NCBI RefSeq assembly: GCF_043195135.1
Contig: NZ_JBAFWP010000011.1
Reading direction: 5' to 3' (one strand)
DNA length: 64,000 nt
DNA from: NCEH01 sp043195135
GTDB lineage: Bacteria; Pseudomonadota; Alphaproteobacteria; Rhizobiales; Xanthobacteraceae
Part shown: in pieces, positions 49,416 to 58,575 of the stretch
Layout of the letters: every line of letters starts with the position of its first letter
Position numbering within the stretch: the stretch's first letter is position 1
Notes under the pieces: generated by a model
Told to the model about the DNA's origin: nothing
The model's input: only the letters and a program-made list of their open reading frames with translations
The model's database searches: none
Program-made: the position numbers and the translations under genes

Positions 49416-52400
49416 TCATAGGGATAGGGTCAGATCGGTGAGGGGCACCGCCTGACAGGCGAGGCAGGTGCCGGTGTCCACCTCCACCGGCACGCGGTGG
49501 GCGACCCTGCCGTCCACCAGCGCGACGGCGCAGCTCTCGCATTGGCCCACCCGGCAACCGCTGCGCAGCCCGATCCCCGCCGCCTGCGCCGCATCGAGCA
49601 GCGAACCGGCTTGCGGCGTCCACACGAATGACTGGTTGGCGCCCGCAATGGTCACGCGCCGCGGCGCAAGCTGGGGCGGCATCTCGGCCGCGACCGAAAA
49701 GGCCTCGGTGAAGATGTCGAAGCCCGGCACACCCCATCGCATCAGCCCGTGCCGCATGGTGGCGATGAAATCGGGCGTTCCGCAGATATAGGCAATCGGC
49801 CGGCCCACCGGCGCATCGGGCAGGTCACCGCTGGCGCGCAGCGCGTCGATGTCGAGGCGGCCCACCGCGACCGGTTGTGCGGCACGGTCCTGCACATCGG
49901 GCCGCGAATAAGACGTGATCCTGCGCAGCGATGGAATGCGTGCTGCGAGGGCATCAAGCCGGTCGGCGAGCGGGTGTTCAGCGCGGCGGCGGCAGCCGTG
50001 CAGCAGCAATACATCTCCGGTATGTCCGGCCGGCGCCCCCGCCAACGCTTCAAGAAGCGATACGAACGGGGTGATGCCGATGCCGTTGGCGATCAGGAGC
50101 AGCGGACGGTGGCCGTCGAGAGGAAATGTGAACACGCCGGAGGGCGGCTCCAGCAGCAGCGCGTCGCCGGCCTCAAGCTCCTGGATGCGGTGGGAGAGAA
50201 AGCCGGCTTCCTCGCCATCCGCACAAACCGGATTGCGCCGCACGGCGATGGAGAAGGTCCGCGGCGCGGCGGGCGGCCCGGTCAAGGAATAGGCCCGCGC
50301 CGGCCCGCCCTGCGGCAGGCGTACGATCACATGCTGACCGGGCAGGAAATCCGGCAGCGCGCCGCCGTCCTCTGGCACCAGCGTCAGGGCGCGGGTCTGC
50401 GCATCCGCCGCATGGGCGGCGGCGACGATGAAGCGGCGCTCGCCCTGCCATCGGCCGCGATTGGCCTCGGGCAGCGGCATGATCTCGCAGCGCACCGCCC
50501 TGAGCGGCACCGAGCCGCTGACCGGATCGCGCACGGCATCGCTCAGGGCGGCGTTGATGTTTGCGGTGTCCGGCCCGTGGCTGCCGGTGCCGGCTCGGCC
50601 GAGGGGGGCGCACGCCTCCCACCAGCCGAAATCGGCCACCACGGTCGCATCCCCGAGGGCCTGGTTGATCCGCACCCGAAGGCGCGCTCCCCCGTCCCGC
50701 GTGCGCACCTCAGCCCAGTCCCCTGCCGCAAGCCCGCGGGCGGCGGCAAGGCCAGGGCTGATCTCGACTGCAGGATCCGGCGCCTTGCGGCGCAGGGAAG
50801 CCACATGGCGATGGGAGGTGTGGACGAACCAGCCGCTCTTGGCGGTGGTGAGGATCAGCGGCAGCGCGCTGTCCTCGTCGGCATAGGGCGGCACGTAATC
50901 GGGCAGCGGGTCGTGGCCGTGCTGCAGCAGCCGTTCGCTGTAGAGCTCCACCCGGCGGGTCGGGGTGTCGAAGCCGCGCACGGTGCCGTCAGCCTCCTGC
51001 GTCGCGAACTTCGCATGGGCGAAAGGCTGCCGCACGCGCACCCCGTCGGGCCTGTCCCGCAGATCGTCCACCGTCAGGCCGAGGGGCGCCAACTGGTGGT
51101 TCCAGCCAGCCTCGATGTCGCCGCCGAAGAACTGGGCTGCCATCCCGAGGCGCGTCGCCAAAGCCATCACGATCTCATGGTCCGCCCGGCTCTGCCTCAG
51201 GGGGTCGAGGACCTTCCGGCGAAACTGGATGGTCTCGGCCGCCTCCTGGGTGATCTCGAAGCCGATGCGCAAGGCATCGCGCTCCCAGGGCATGTTCACC
51301 GGCAGCACGATGTCGGCGCGCTCGGCGGTGGGGTTCATGAACATGTCGGCATGGACATGGAATTCGAGCGCATCCAGCGCCGCGAGATTGCGTGCCGTAT
51401 CGGCCTGCGACACCGCGAAATTGGTGCCGAAGCTCATCAGCGCGCGCACCTTGTAGGGCGCGCCATCGACCACGGCGCGGGCGAAGTCGCGGGCCGTGAT
51501 CCACCCATGGGCGGGGGGGCCCAGCGGAAGCTCGGCGAGGCCGAGCGCCTTCTCTTTCTGTCCGGGCGGCAGCAGGGAGAGATCGTTCAGCGCGTTGGCC
51601 GGCGGCGGGACGATCCAGATGTTGCCGCCCTCCCGGTCGCAAGAGCCGACGAGGGCGAACAGGGTGGCGATGGCGCGCTCGGTCTGGGTGGCGTTGGCGT
51701 GCTGGCCGACGCCGGTCCAGGTGTAATAAGCGGCGCGGGGCGCGCCTTCCAGAAGCGCGTAGAAGGCTTGCACCTCTGCCGCGCCGAGCCCCGTCAGGGC
51801 GCAGACGCGGGACAGCGAATACGGGCGGGCACGCTCGGCGAGGCGGCGGAAGACGGTCTGCGCCTCGATCATGCGGCCATCCCCGCTGGACAGGCGCACC
51901 TGTCCGTCCAGCCGAACACCCGCGGCCTCTCCCGGCGCGAGGCTCGTGTCGCAGGGCCGCAGCTCGCCGGCTGCGTCGAGCACAAGGAAGCCCTCCGCTC
52001 CAGCCACGCCCACGGCATCGGCGCGCACCAGCTGGCCGGTTTGCGCCTCCACCAGCATCGGCGCATTGGTCCAGCGTCGCACGAAGTCGTCGGCAAAGCG
52101 CCCGGTTGTGATCAGATGATGGATCGCGCCCATGGCGAGGGCAGCGTCCGTACCCGGCCGCATCCGAAGCCACAGGTCCGCCTGCTGGCCCGAGCCATCC
52201 GGCTTGGGATCGATCACCACCACCTTCGCGCCGCGCCGACGGGCCTCCGCAACCCGGCTCGCCTGCGCCAGCCAGGTCCGCGCCGGATTATGCCCCCACA
52301 GGACGATCACATCGGCATGATCGTAGTCCGGCATGCCGAGCCCGCGCCCGAACGTGAGCGCGTGGGCATAGTCCTTATGCCAGCCGCACACCTCGATGGC

Positions 52401-52808
52401 ATAGATGAGGTTCGGGCTGCCGAAGCAGCGCACGAAGCGCTCGATCCATTCGTAGCTATCGACGATGGGCGAGCCGCTGAAGGTGGTAGCGGCGAAAGCC
52501 ACCGCCTCCGCGCCGGACTCGTTCCGGATGGCGCCGAGGCGCCCTGCGATCTCGTCGAGCGCCTCGTCCCAGCCGATCTCCTCCCAGCGCGCCCCCTCGC
52601 CTTTTGGTCCAATCCGGCGCAACGGCGTGCTGAGGCGGTTTGGACTGTGCACGAGTTCGGGCGCGGCACGGCCCTTGGCGCAAAGCGCCCCGCCGGTGGG
52701 ATGGTCCTGGCGCGGCTCGACACCCACCATCCGCCCGTTCTCCACCAGCGTGATGGAGCCGCAGCGCGAGCGGCAAAGGGTGCAATAGCCTTGGTGTCGT
52801 TCAGCCAT
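49416..52808 (-). CDS. molybdopterin oxidoreductase fused to FAD/NAD(P)H reductase and [2Fe-2S] ferredoxin domains
   Basis: This is a single 1130-residue cytoplasmic protein (no signal peptide). Residues 1-60 are the [4Fe-4S] domain with Cys9, Cys12, Cys16 and Cys43 (CTLCRSRCG ... ALCAKG). The Mo-bis-PGD catalytic part follows, with the likely Mo-ligand Cys141 in EVCGWHKDYA. The cofactor-binding domain spans about 650-765 (TTAKSGWFVHTSHRHV). A ferredoxin-reductase module follows (about 775-1040), with RAYSLTG for FAD and NGIGITPFVSLLEAL for NAD(P)H. The end is a plant-type [2Fe-2S] domain with Cys1085, 1090, 1093 and 1118. This is a complete electron path from NAD(P)H to Mo in one chain. The substrate is unknown; an aromatic hydroxylase or transhydroxylase role is inference. 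Confidence 0.9.
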   Translation of the reverse strand: MAERHQGYCTLCRSRCGSITLVENGRMVGVEPRQDHPTGGALCAKGRAAPELVHSPNRLSTPLRRIGPKGEGARWEEIGWDEALDEIAGRLGAIRNESGAEAVAFAATTFSGSPIVDSYEWIERFVRCFGSPNLIYAIEVCGWHKDYAHALTFGRGLGMPDYDHADVIVLWGHNPARTWLAQASRVAEARRRGAKVVVIDPKPDGSGQQADLWLRMRPGTDAALAMGAIHHLITTGRFADDFVRRWTNAPMLVEAQTGQLVRADAVGVAGAEGFLVLDAAGELRPCDTSLAPGEAAGVRLDGQVRLSSGDGRMIEAQTVFRRLAERARPYSLSRVCALTGLGAAEVQAFYALLEGAPRAAYYTWTGVGQHANATQTERAIATLFALVGSCDREGGNIWIVPPPANALNDLSLLPPGQKEKALGLAELPLGPPAHGWITARDFARAVVDGAPYKVRALMSFGTNFAVSQADTARNLAALDALEFHVHADMFMNPTAERADIVLPVNMPWERDALRIGFEITQEAAETIQFRRKVLDPLRQSRADHEIVMALATRLGMAAQFFGGDIEAGWNHQLAPLGLTVDDLRDRPDGVRVRQPFAHAKFATQEADGTVRGFDTPTRRVELYSERLLQHGHDPLPDYVPPYADEDSALPLILTTAKSGWFVHTSHRHVASLRRKAPDPAVEISPGLAAARGLAAGDWAEVRTRDGGARLRVRINQALGDATVVADFGWWEACAPLGRAGTGSHGPDTANINAALSDAVRDPVSGSVPLRAVRCEIMPLPEANRGRWQGERRFIVAAAHAADAQTRALTLVPEDGGALPDFLPGQHVIVRLPQGGPARAYSLTGPPAAPRTFSIAVRRNPVCADGEEAGFLSHRIQELEAGDALLLEPPSGVFTFPLDGHRPLLLIANGIGITPFVSLLEALAGAPAGHTGDVLLLHGCRRRAEHPLADRLDALAARIPSLRRITSYSRPDVQDRAAQPVAVGRLDIDALRASGDLPDAPVGRPIAYICGTPDFIATMRHGLMRWGVPGFDIFTEAFSVAAEMPPQLAPRRVTIAGANQSFVWTPQAGSLLDAAQAAGIGLRSGCRVGQCESCAVALVDGRVAHRVPVEVDTGTCLACQAVPLTDLTLSL

Positions 52809-52913
52809 GGTCCATCTTTCGCGCGCTGAAGGGCGTGCGGCTTCTGCGGCCGTGGAAGACGGCCGTCGGATCGAGCGAGGGGTTCAGGCGCCTGACGAGG
52901 CGCAGGGCTAGGG

Positions 52914-53972
52914 TTAGAACAGCATCGCCGCATCCACCGGCCAGGAGGCGACAACCCGGTCTCCCGGCCGCAGGTCGTCGCGGCCGGGAGCGGAATTCTG
53001 TAGGTGCGCCGCAAGCTTCACGCCCGAGGCGGTGCGCACGACGAACTCGGTCAGGGCGCCGCGATAGATCACGTCCTCGACAGTCGCCGCCAGGGCGCAG
53101 GCGCCACCAGGCGCGGGGTCGCCCCGCAGCAGGCTGACGTGCTCGGGACGGATGGCCAACACCGATGCGTTCGGCGGCACGTCCGTGGTCCCGGTGGCGA
53201 AGCATTCGCCGCTCTCGGACCGGAACCGGCCCGGGCCGTCGAGCCCGCCAGGGAACAGGTTGGCGAGACCGATGAATTCGGCCACAAAGCGCGTCGCCGG
53301 CCGCTGGTAAATCTCGCGCGGGGTGCCGACCTGCTGCACCCGCCCCTCCGACATCACCACGATGCGGTCAGCGACGCTGAGCGCCTCTTCCTGGTCGTGG
53401 GTGACGAAGATGGTGGTGAGCCCGAGCGCGGATTGCAGCCGCCGCAATTCCGTGCGGACCTCGGTGCGCAGTTTCGCGTCGAGAGCGGAGAGCGGCTCGT
53501 CGAGCAACAGCACCTCGGGCTTGTAGACGATGGCCCGCGCCAGCGCGACCCGCTGCTGCTGGCCGCCGGAGAGTTCTTTCGGCAGGCGTCCGGCGAGATG
53601 TGTGAGCTTCACCAGCGACAGCGCCTCGTCCACCCTGCGCCGCACCTCCTGGCGGTCCACCTTGCGCATCTGAAGCCCGAACGCGACGTTCTCCGCGACG
53701 CTCATGTGCGGGAACAGGGCATAGCCCTGGAACACGAGGCCGGCGTCGCGCAGGTAAGGCGGCAGGTCGGTGACCTCGCGCGTGCCGAAATGGATCGTGC
53801 CGGCGCTCGCTTCGGTCAGGCCCGCGATCATGCGCAGGGTTGTGGTCTTGCCGCAGCCCGAGGGGCCAAGAAAGGCGATGAACTCGCCCTGCCCGATCTC
53901 CAGGGAGACGCGGTCGACGGTCACCTGCGCACCGTGGCGCTTGACGAGGTCCTGGATGCGGATGCTCGACAT
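52914..53972 (-). CDS. ABC transporter ATP-binding protein, PotA-like
   Basis: This 352-residue ATPase of a polyamine/opine/iron-type importer has a Walker A GPSGCGKT (36-43), the signature LSGGQ (134-138), Walker B LLLDEP (155-160) and His192 of the H-loop. A C-terminal TOBE domain begins near residue 270 (VLAIRPEHVSLL). It follows the second permease by 9 bp, completing a four-gene importer. A fall-off of 105 bp separates it from the downstream molybdoenzyme, which could share its transcript. The substrate is not polyamine by necessity: the family also carries organic acids. Confidence 0.93.
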   Translation of the reverse strand: MSSIRIQDLVKRHGAQVTVDRVSLEIGQGEFIAFLGPSGCGKTTTLRMIAGLTEASAGTIHFGTREVTDLPPYLRDAGLVFQGYALFPHMSVAENVAFGLQMRKVDRQEVRRRVDEALSLVKLTHLAGRLPKELSGGQQQRVALARAIVYKPEVLLLDEPLSALDAKLRTEVRTELRRLQSALGLTTIFVTHDQEEALSVADRIVVMSEGRVQQVGTPREIYQRPATRFVAEFIGLANLFPGGLDGPGRFRSESGECFATGTTDVPPNASVLAIRPEHVSLLRGDPAPGGACALAATVEDVIYRGALTEFVVRTASGVKLAAHLQNSAPGRDDLRPGDRVVASWPVDAAMLF

Positions 53973-53981
53973 CTTCGTTCC

Positions 53982-54821
53982 TCAGAATGCGCGCGCAAGC
54001 TTGAAGTAGCGGTCGGTCAGGACGAGGCCCGCCGAAATGATGGCGATCTGGACGGTCGCGACCGCGGCAATGGTCGGGTCGATGCTCCACTCCAGATAGT
54101 TGACGATGACAATGGGCAGCGTCGTCATTCCCGGCCCCACGAGGAACAGCGATTTCTCAAGGTCCACGAAGGATGCGATGAAGGCGAACAGCGCTCCCGC
54201 CACCACCCCGGGCCGGATGAGCGGCCATGTCACCAGCCGGAAGGCGGTCAATTCCCGCGCACCCATGGTGAGCGCGGCTTCCTTCAGTTGGGGATCCAGG
54301 CCAACCAGCGAGGCCGTCACCAGCCGAACCGTCCAGGGCAGCGCGATCAGGCTGTGGGCGATGGCGAGGCCGGTAAAGGTCATGGCCACCTGAACGCCGC
54401 TCGCCAGCTCCACCTCGATGAGGAACATATAGAGCGCCGCCCCGGCGACGATGCCGGGCACGATGAGCGGCGCCAGCAACAGCGACTGGATCGCCTCGCG
54501 CCCGGGGAAGCGCCCCCGGGCCAGCACGAGGGCCGCCGGCACGCCGACGACAAGGCTCACCAGCATCGCGACGACGCCCAGCTCCAGGCTGGTGAAGAAG
54601 CCGTCGCGGAACTGAGGCGCCGCCGCTGCGGCCCGATACCAGTCGAAGGTATAGCCGGTGGGTGGAAAGCTGATGATCTTGTTCTCGAAGAAGCTGACCC
54701 AGATGATCGCCGCCAAGGGCGAGAGCACCATGACGAAGGCCGCGACGCACCCGCCGACCATGACCGGCCGGAACGATCTGTCCGACAAGGAGCGCGGCAA
54801 GGGAGAGCGCGAGCCGATCAT
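53982..54821 (-). CDS. ABC transporter permease, PotC-like
   Basis: This 279-residue inner-membrane protein has six predicted helices. The EAA loop EAALTMGARELTAFRLVTWPLIRPGVVAGA contacts the ATPase. The start at ATG 54821 overlaps the last bases of the preceding permease gene (whose stop codon is at 54824-54826), so the two are coupled. It is the second permease of the importer with the binding protein at 55744 and the ATPase at 52914. Confidence 0.92.
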   Translation of the reverse strand: MIGSRSPLPRSLSDRSFRPVMVGGCVAAFVMVLSPLAAIIWVSFFENKIISFPPTGYTFDWYRAAAAAPQFRDGFFTSLELGVVAMLVSLVVGVPAALVLARGRFPGREAIQSLLLAPLIVPGIVAGAALYMFLIEVELASGVQVAMTFTGLAIAHSLIALPWTVRLVTASLVGLDPQLKEAALTMGARELTAFRLVTWPLIRPGVVAGALFAFIASFVDLEKSLFLVGPGMTTLPIVIVNYLEWSIDPTIAAVATVQIAIISAGLVLTDRYFKLARAF

Positions 54822-54823
54822 GG

Positions 54824-55747
54824 TCACAGCACTCCGTAGCGCTTCTGCAGCGCAAGGCTGGAGGCGACGCTCAGCGCCAGCGTCACAGCCATCAGCACCA
54901 GGGCGATGGTGGCGGCGAACGGCCAGTTGTACACCTTGATCGCCTGTTCGAAGACCTTCGGCGCCATCATCTGGAACGACGGGCCACCGATGAGGACCGG
55001 TGTCGCATAGGCGTTCATCGCCAGCACGAAGCACAACAGGCAACCGGAGAAGATGCCGGGCATGGCCAGCGGAAGGGTCACGCGGAAGAATGCCGTCCAC
55101 GGCGGCGCACCCATGGTCTGGGCAGCTTCCTCATAGGCCGTGCCGATGTTCTCGAACACGCTCTCGAGCGAGATCACCATGAACGGCAGCAGCACGGCGA
55201 TGAGACCGATTACCACCGCCGATCCGGTGTAGAGGATACGGACCGGCTCGGCGATCAACCCGGCGGACAGCAGCGCCGAATTGATCAGTCCCTTGTCGGC
55301 CAGCAGAACCATCCAGCCCGCCGCGCGCACCGCGTTCCCCATGAGCAGGGGAATGATCGTGGCGAGGATGAGCGCCGTCTTCAGCGCGCGGCTCTCGACC
55401 CGGCTGATGGCGAACGCCGCGGGGATGCCGAGCACCAGGCAGATGGCCGTGCAACTCAGCGCAACCGCCAGCGTGCGGGCGAGGATCATCAAATAGAACG
55501 GCTCGCCGAAGAAGCGGGCATAGTTTTCCAGCGTGAAGCCGGCGAGGTCCGGTGACCCGGCATCGAAATGGGCGACGCTGGTACGGGCCATCAGGGCAAG
55601 CGGCAGGATCAGGCCTGCCAGCACCAGCGTCAGGCTGGGAAAAAGCAGCCAGCCGGCGCCGGAGCGCCGGCGCTGGCGGTCGGTGCCGCCCGGTGCAGGC
55701 CGTCCACCGGCCAGGCTGTCCTCTCCGGTAATGGCCGGCGCGCTCAC
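54824..55747 (-). CDS. ABC transporter permease, PotB-like
   Basis: This 307-residue inner-membrane protein has six helices after an N-terminal polar tail (residues 1-35). Its EAA loop is EEAAQTMGAPPWTAFFRVTLPLAMPGIFSG. The start is GTG 55747, whose TGA-overlapping sequence GTGA couples it to the stop of the binding-protein gene (stop at 55744-55746). AAGG lies just upstream. It is the first permease of the importer. Confidence 0.9.
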   Translation of the reverse strand: MSAPAITGEDSLAGGRPAPGGTDRQRRRSGAGWLLFPSLTLVLAGLILPLALMARTSVAHFDAGSPDLAGFTLENYARFFGEPFYLMILARTLAVALSCTAICLVLGIPAAFAISRVESRALKTALILATIIPLLMGNAVRAAGWMVLLADKGLINSALLSAGLIAEPVRILYTGSAVVIGLIAVLLPFMVISLESVFENIGTAYEEAAQTMGAPPWTAFFRVTLPLAMPGIFSGCLLCFVLAMNAYATPVLIGGPSFQMMAPKVFEQAIKVYNWPFAATIALVLMAVTLALSVASSLALQKRYGVL

Positions 55748-56805
55748 GCCTTGAATTCCTTGTTCCACCACTCGATCCACTGGGCGTCGCTCTTTGCCGC
55801 ATAAGGGTAGTCGACGAAATTGAGTTTCGCGATCTGGTCGGCGGTAAATTCGAGGCGCTTGCGATCCTCGGCGGGGACGTCGGCATTGTCGGTGGCGACG
55901 GCATAGGAGGTGGCGAGGGAGATCGCGCCCATGGCCTTGGGCTGGAGCATCGCCTCCAGATAGGCGTAGGCGCCGTCCACGTTGCGCGCCCGTTTCGGGA
56001 TGCCCGCGCCAAACGAGATGGCGACGGCACCCTCCTTCGGATAGGACCAGCGCAGGGGCAGGCCTTCCTTCTCCCACTGGATGGCGCGGGCGCTGTAGTT
56101 CGCCGAGATCCAGATCTCCTCTGCCTTGAACGCCGCCGCGAGCGCCTGGTGGGAGGGATAGAGCCGGGGCTGAACCTGCTTCTTCATCTCGAGCAGGGCG
56201 GGAAAGGCCTGGCTCACGTCGCCCATGGAGCCGCCGTGGGAGAGCGCGGCCGCGTAGATATAGTTGAAATAGAGCTGATCGATGATGCCGACGCGGCCGG
56301 CATATTTCGGGTTCCACAGATCGGCGAAGCTTGTCGGCGCCTGCGGAATCTTGGCCGGATTGTAGAGCAGGACCACGCCGCCATAGGCCGCGGGAATGAA
56401 ATAGGGCCGGCGCAGCTTCTCGATGATGTGACCGGCACTCGGAATGCGGGACATGTCGAGAGTTTCGAGCACGCCCTGGGCGCTCATCTCGTAGGCGTCG
56501 GCGTCGCTCAGCCAGGTCACGTCGACGCTGGAGCGGGGAAGGCGGCGTTCCGCCAGCAGCTTGGCCTTGCGCTCCGGCACCGGGGCAAGGTCATGGATGA
56601 TGCGCAGGGCCGAGGCGGCGAAGGCCGGGTCCTCGAACCCCTTGGCGATGCGCTCGTTCCAGTCGCCGCCCCAGTTGGAGACGACGAGCTCGCCGCTCTG
56701 CGCGTGGCCGGCGCCGGGGAGCAGGGCGGCGGTGCCGAGGACGGCGGCGCCGACGAGGAGACGCCTGCGGTCCAGTACAGGGGTCAGAATCGTTTGATCG
56801 GTCAC
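55744..56805 (-). CDS. ABC transporter periplasmic binding protein, PotD-like
   Basis: This 353-residue binding protein has an R-R-R-L-L signal with a hydrophobic segment (residues about 13-35, ending GHAQ), perhaps exported by Tat. The mature chain begins GELVVSNWGGDWNERIAKGFEDPAF, the usual opening of the spermidine/putrescine/ferric binding family. Later GGVVLLYNPAKIPQAPTSFADLWNPKYAGRVGI matches the hinge region. It starts the four-gene importer and lies 102 bp after the tautomerase gene. The ligand is unknown; the neighbouring decarboxylases suggest an aromatic acid or amine. Confidence 0.9.
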   Translation of the reverse strand: MTDQTILTPVLDRRRLLVGAAVLGTAALLPGAGHAQSGELVVSNWGGDWNERIAKGFEDPAFAASALRIIHDLAPVPERKAKLLAERRLPRSSVDVTWLSDADAYEMSAQGVLETLDMSRIPSAGHIIEKLRRPYFIPAAYGGVVLLYNPAKIPQAPTSFADLWNPKYAGRVGIIDQLYFNYIYAAALSHGGSMGDVSQAFPALLEMKKQVQPRLYPSHQALAAAFKAEEIWISANYSARAIQWEKEGLPLRWSYPKEGAVAISFGAGIPKRARNVDGAYAYLEAMLQPKAMGAISLATSYAVATDNADVPAEDRKRLEFTADQIAKLNFVDYPYAAKSDAQWIEWWNKEFKA

Positions 56806-56907
56806 GAAGTTCCCCTCACTTCTTCTCTGGATTGTTGCAAGAAGCCGCGCGCGTGTCTCCGCGCTTCGGCCGGTTGTGGAAAACCGCGCCGTTTCCGGCG
56901 CCGGTTA

Positions 56908-57486
56908 TCAGGCCGGGTCAGCGGCCGATGCTAGCAGCCGCGGCCGCAGCGAGGGCAGCATTCCGCCGGTGTCGGCCGGATAGCCCGCCGCCGCCATGGC
57001 CCGCGCCTTGGCCTCGAAATAGGCGCGCGACCAGAGCGGTCGGGGCCCGCCCTCCTGGCCCACCGTCCTGGCGATGGATTCCAGGCTGATGGGCTGGCCC
57101 CCGTCGCCCCAATTGCCCTCGGTCACCTCGTTGATGACGGTGAGCAGGCTATCGGCCGGATCGGCGCAGCCTGTCGCCCCGCCGATCGCTTCCGCCACCC
57201 AGGCATGAACCTCGTTCTTGTGCGTGACGTTCATGTAACCTTCGGGGATGAAGACATTGACCAGGAACTTGCCCGGACCGGTCACGTAGGTCCCATCGGT
57301 TCGACCGCCGATCCACCAGTCATCCGCAGCGAAAGCGGTGAAGAACACCCAGGCGAACGCCCGCCCGCCAGGCGTGTTGGCGCCGCCCTCCATTTTGATA
57401 AGCACGTCGGTGAGGCGCGCGGCAAGATCGGCTTTCGCCGCTGCATCGAGCGTCCCGGCGGCATAGCGCACGTCCATGATCGGCAT
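56908..57486 (-). CDS. tautomerase-superfamily protein with C-terminal extension
   Basis: This is a 192-residue protein. It begins with Met-Pro, so processing exposes the catalytic N-terminal proline of the 4-oxalocrotonate tautomerase family. The first ~85 residues resemble one tautomerase unit (VRYAAGTLDAAAKADLAARLTDVLIKMEGG, then WVFFTAFAADDWWIGG). A second, shorter half from about residue 85 (LVNVFIPEGYMNVTHKNEVHAWVAEAI) repeats the fold. It keto-enol isomerises products of ring cleavage or related 2-oxo compounds. It lies in the rubredoxin-pirin-ABC run, 36 bp after the pirin gene. The C-terminal ~60 residues are extra. Confidence 0.82.
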   Translation of the reverse strand: MPIMDVRYAAGTLDAAAKADLAARLTDVLIKMEGGANTPGGRAFAWVFFTAFAADDWWIGGRTDGTYVTGPGKFLVNVFIPEGYMNVTHKNEVHAWVAEAIGGATGCADPADSLLTVINEVTEGNWGDGGQPISLESIARTVGQEGGPRPLWSRAYFEAKARAMAAAGYPADTGGMLPSLRPRLLASAADPA

Positions 57487-57522
57487 TGTCGTCTCCCTGG
57501 GGATGGATCTCCGGGCACGCCC

Positions 57523-58332
57523 TCAGTCGAGGAGGTCGGCTCCGTGGGCCTTTTCCCAAGCGCGGATGCGGGCATCGTCGAGCATGGCCGTCTCGACGAA
57601 GAAGAGGTCGGAGCTGTCGCGAGCCTCGATCGCGAGGGCCTCGACGCCGCTGATGCCCAGGCTGTCACGACGCCCGAGCGCGACCTCGTTCACGGTGGCG
57701 CTGCCCTCCGCGACGAACACGTAAACGCCGTGTTCCGGTGTGCGCGGGGTGTAGGTGAAGCGGCCTGCACGGTCGGTCACCAGACGCGAGACGCGCAGGT
57801 CCTGCGAGACCGGCAGCGCGCCGTCCCCATCGCCCACGAGCTGAGCGATACGATTGCGCCGGGTGCGGATGTCGAAGTGGGCGCGATGGTAACTCGGCGA
57901 CAGATAGAGCTGGCCGGGCATGAGCCAAAGATAAATGGCGTTCATGTTTTCCGGGCTGATCGATAGCTCGCAGTGTTTCCCACCCGATCCGGCGGAGAAA
58001 ACGTAGTAATCTCCCTGCCGCAGCTGATCCACGGTGCCGCCGCCGGCTGTATTGATGTGGGTCAGCTCGCCTTCCAGCACAAACGCGCAGATGATGAAAT
58101 TGTGGTGCGGGTGCATGTTGTAGCCGCAGCCAGCACCGTTGAACACTTCATCGCCGAACACGCGGACGGTGCCGAACCCAGGGCGCCCGCCCTGGTATTG
58201 ATGAAAGTTGAAGCTGGATTCGCGGGCGATATAGCTGCCGGGGTGACCGGCTACATAAGACGAGGCGCTGCCATCGGAATAGATCACGTCGTGGCCGCGT
58301 TCACTCGCCCGGAGTACGAAAGATTTGGGCAT
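57523..58332 (-). CDS. pirin-like bicupin protein
   Basis: This is a 269-residue double-cupin protein. Metal-ligand candidates are His74 and His76 (NMHPHHNF) and His120 plus Glu122 (GKHCELS), matching the H-H-H-E pattern of pirin/YhhW. The segment FVLEGELTHINTAGGGTVDQLRQGDYYVFSAGSG is close to the pirin signature. Pirins act as quercetin 2,3-dioxygenases or regulators; a dioxygenase-like activity on a phenolic intermediate would fit the cluster. It lies 27 bp after rubredoxin and 36 bp before the tautomerase gene. Confidence 0.85.
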   Translation of the reverse strand: MPKSFVLRASERGHDVIYSDGSASSYVAGHPGSYIARESSFNFHQYQGGRPGFGTVRVFGDEVFNGAGCGYNMHPHHNFIICAFVLEGELTHINTAGGGTVDQLRQGDYYVFSAGSGGKHCELSISPENMNAIYLWLMPGQLYLSPSYHRAHFDIRTRRNRIAQLVGDGDGALPVSQDLRVSRLVTDRAGRFTYTPRTPEHGVYVFVAEGSATVNEVALGRRDSLGISGVEALAIEARDSSDLFFVETAMLDDARIRAWEKAHGADLLD

Positions 58333-58359
58333 GGTTCATCTCCCGAGGTTGTTGCGCGC

Positions 58360-58575
58360 TTAGGCGTTGCGCGCCAGATCGACGCCGCCTTCGGCGTAGC
58401 CCATCTCCACCATTTCGAACTGGTTCTTGGGCGTGCCGCAATCGGGGCAAACCCAGTCGTCAGGGACATCGGCCCAGCGGGTGCCGGGTGCCAATCCGTG
58501 CTCCGGAAGGCCAAGGGATTCGTCGTACGAAAAACCGCATCCGAGGCAGAGCCATCGTTTGAGGGGCGTATCCAT
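58360..58575 (-). CDS. rubredoxin
   Basis: This 71-residue one-iron electron carrier has Cys10 and Cys13 (WLCLGCGF) and Cys43 and Cys46 (WVCPDCGTPK), the two CxxCG loops. There is a ~20-residue C-terminal tail after the core. It is first in the minus-strand operon leading to the pirin, tautomerase, importer and molybdoenzyme genes. It could supply electrons to an oxygenase not seen in the window, or pair with the ferredoxin-reductase module of the molybdoenzyme. Either is inference. Confidence 0.94.
   Translation of the reverse strand: MDTPLKRWLCLGCGFSYDESLGLPEHGLAPGTRWADVPDDWVCPDCGTPKNQFEMVEMGYAEGGVDLARNA

Noticed and set aside
49749..52829. 1026-residue plus-strand frame opposite the molybdoenzyme
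   Set aside because: It has biased composition and no recognisable motif, while the minus strand shows complete cluster-binding and flavin motifs.
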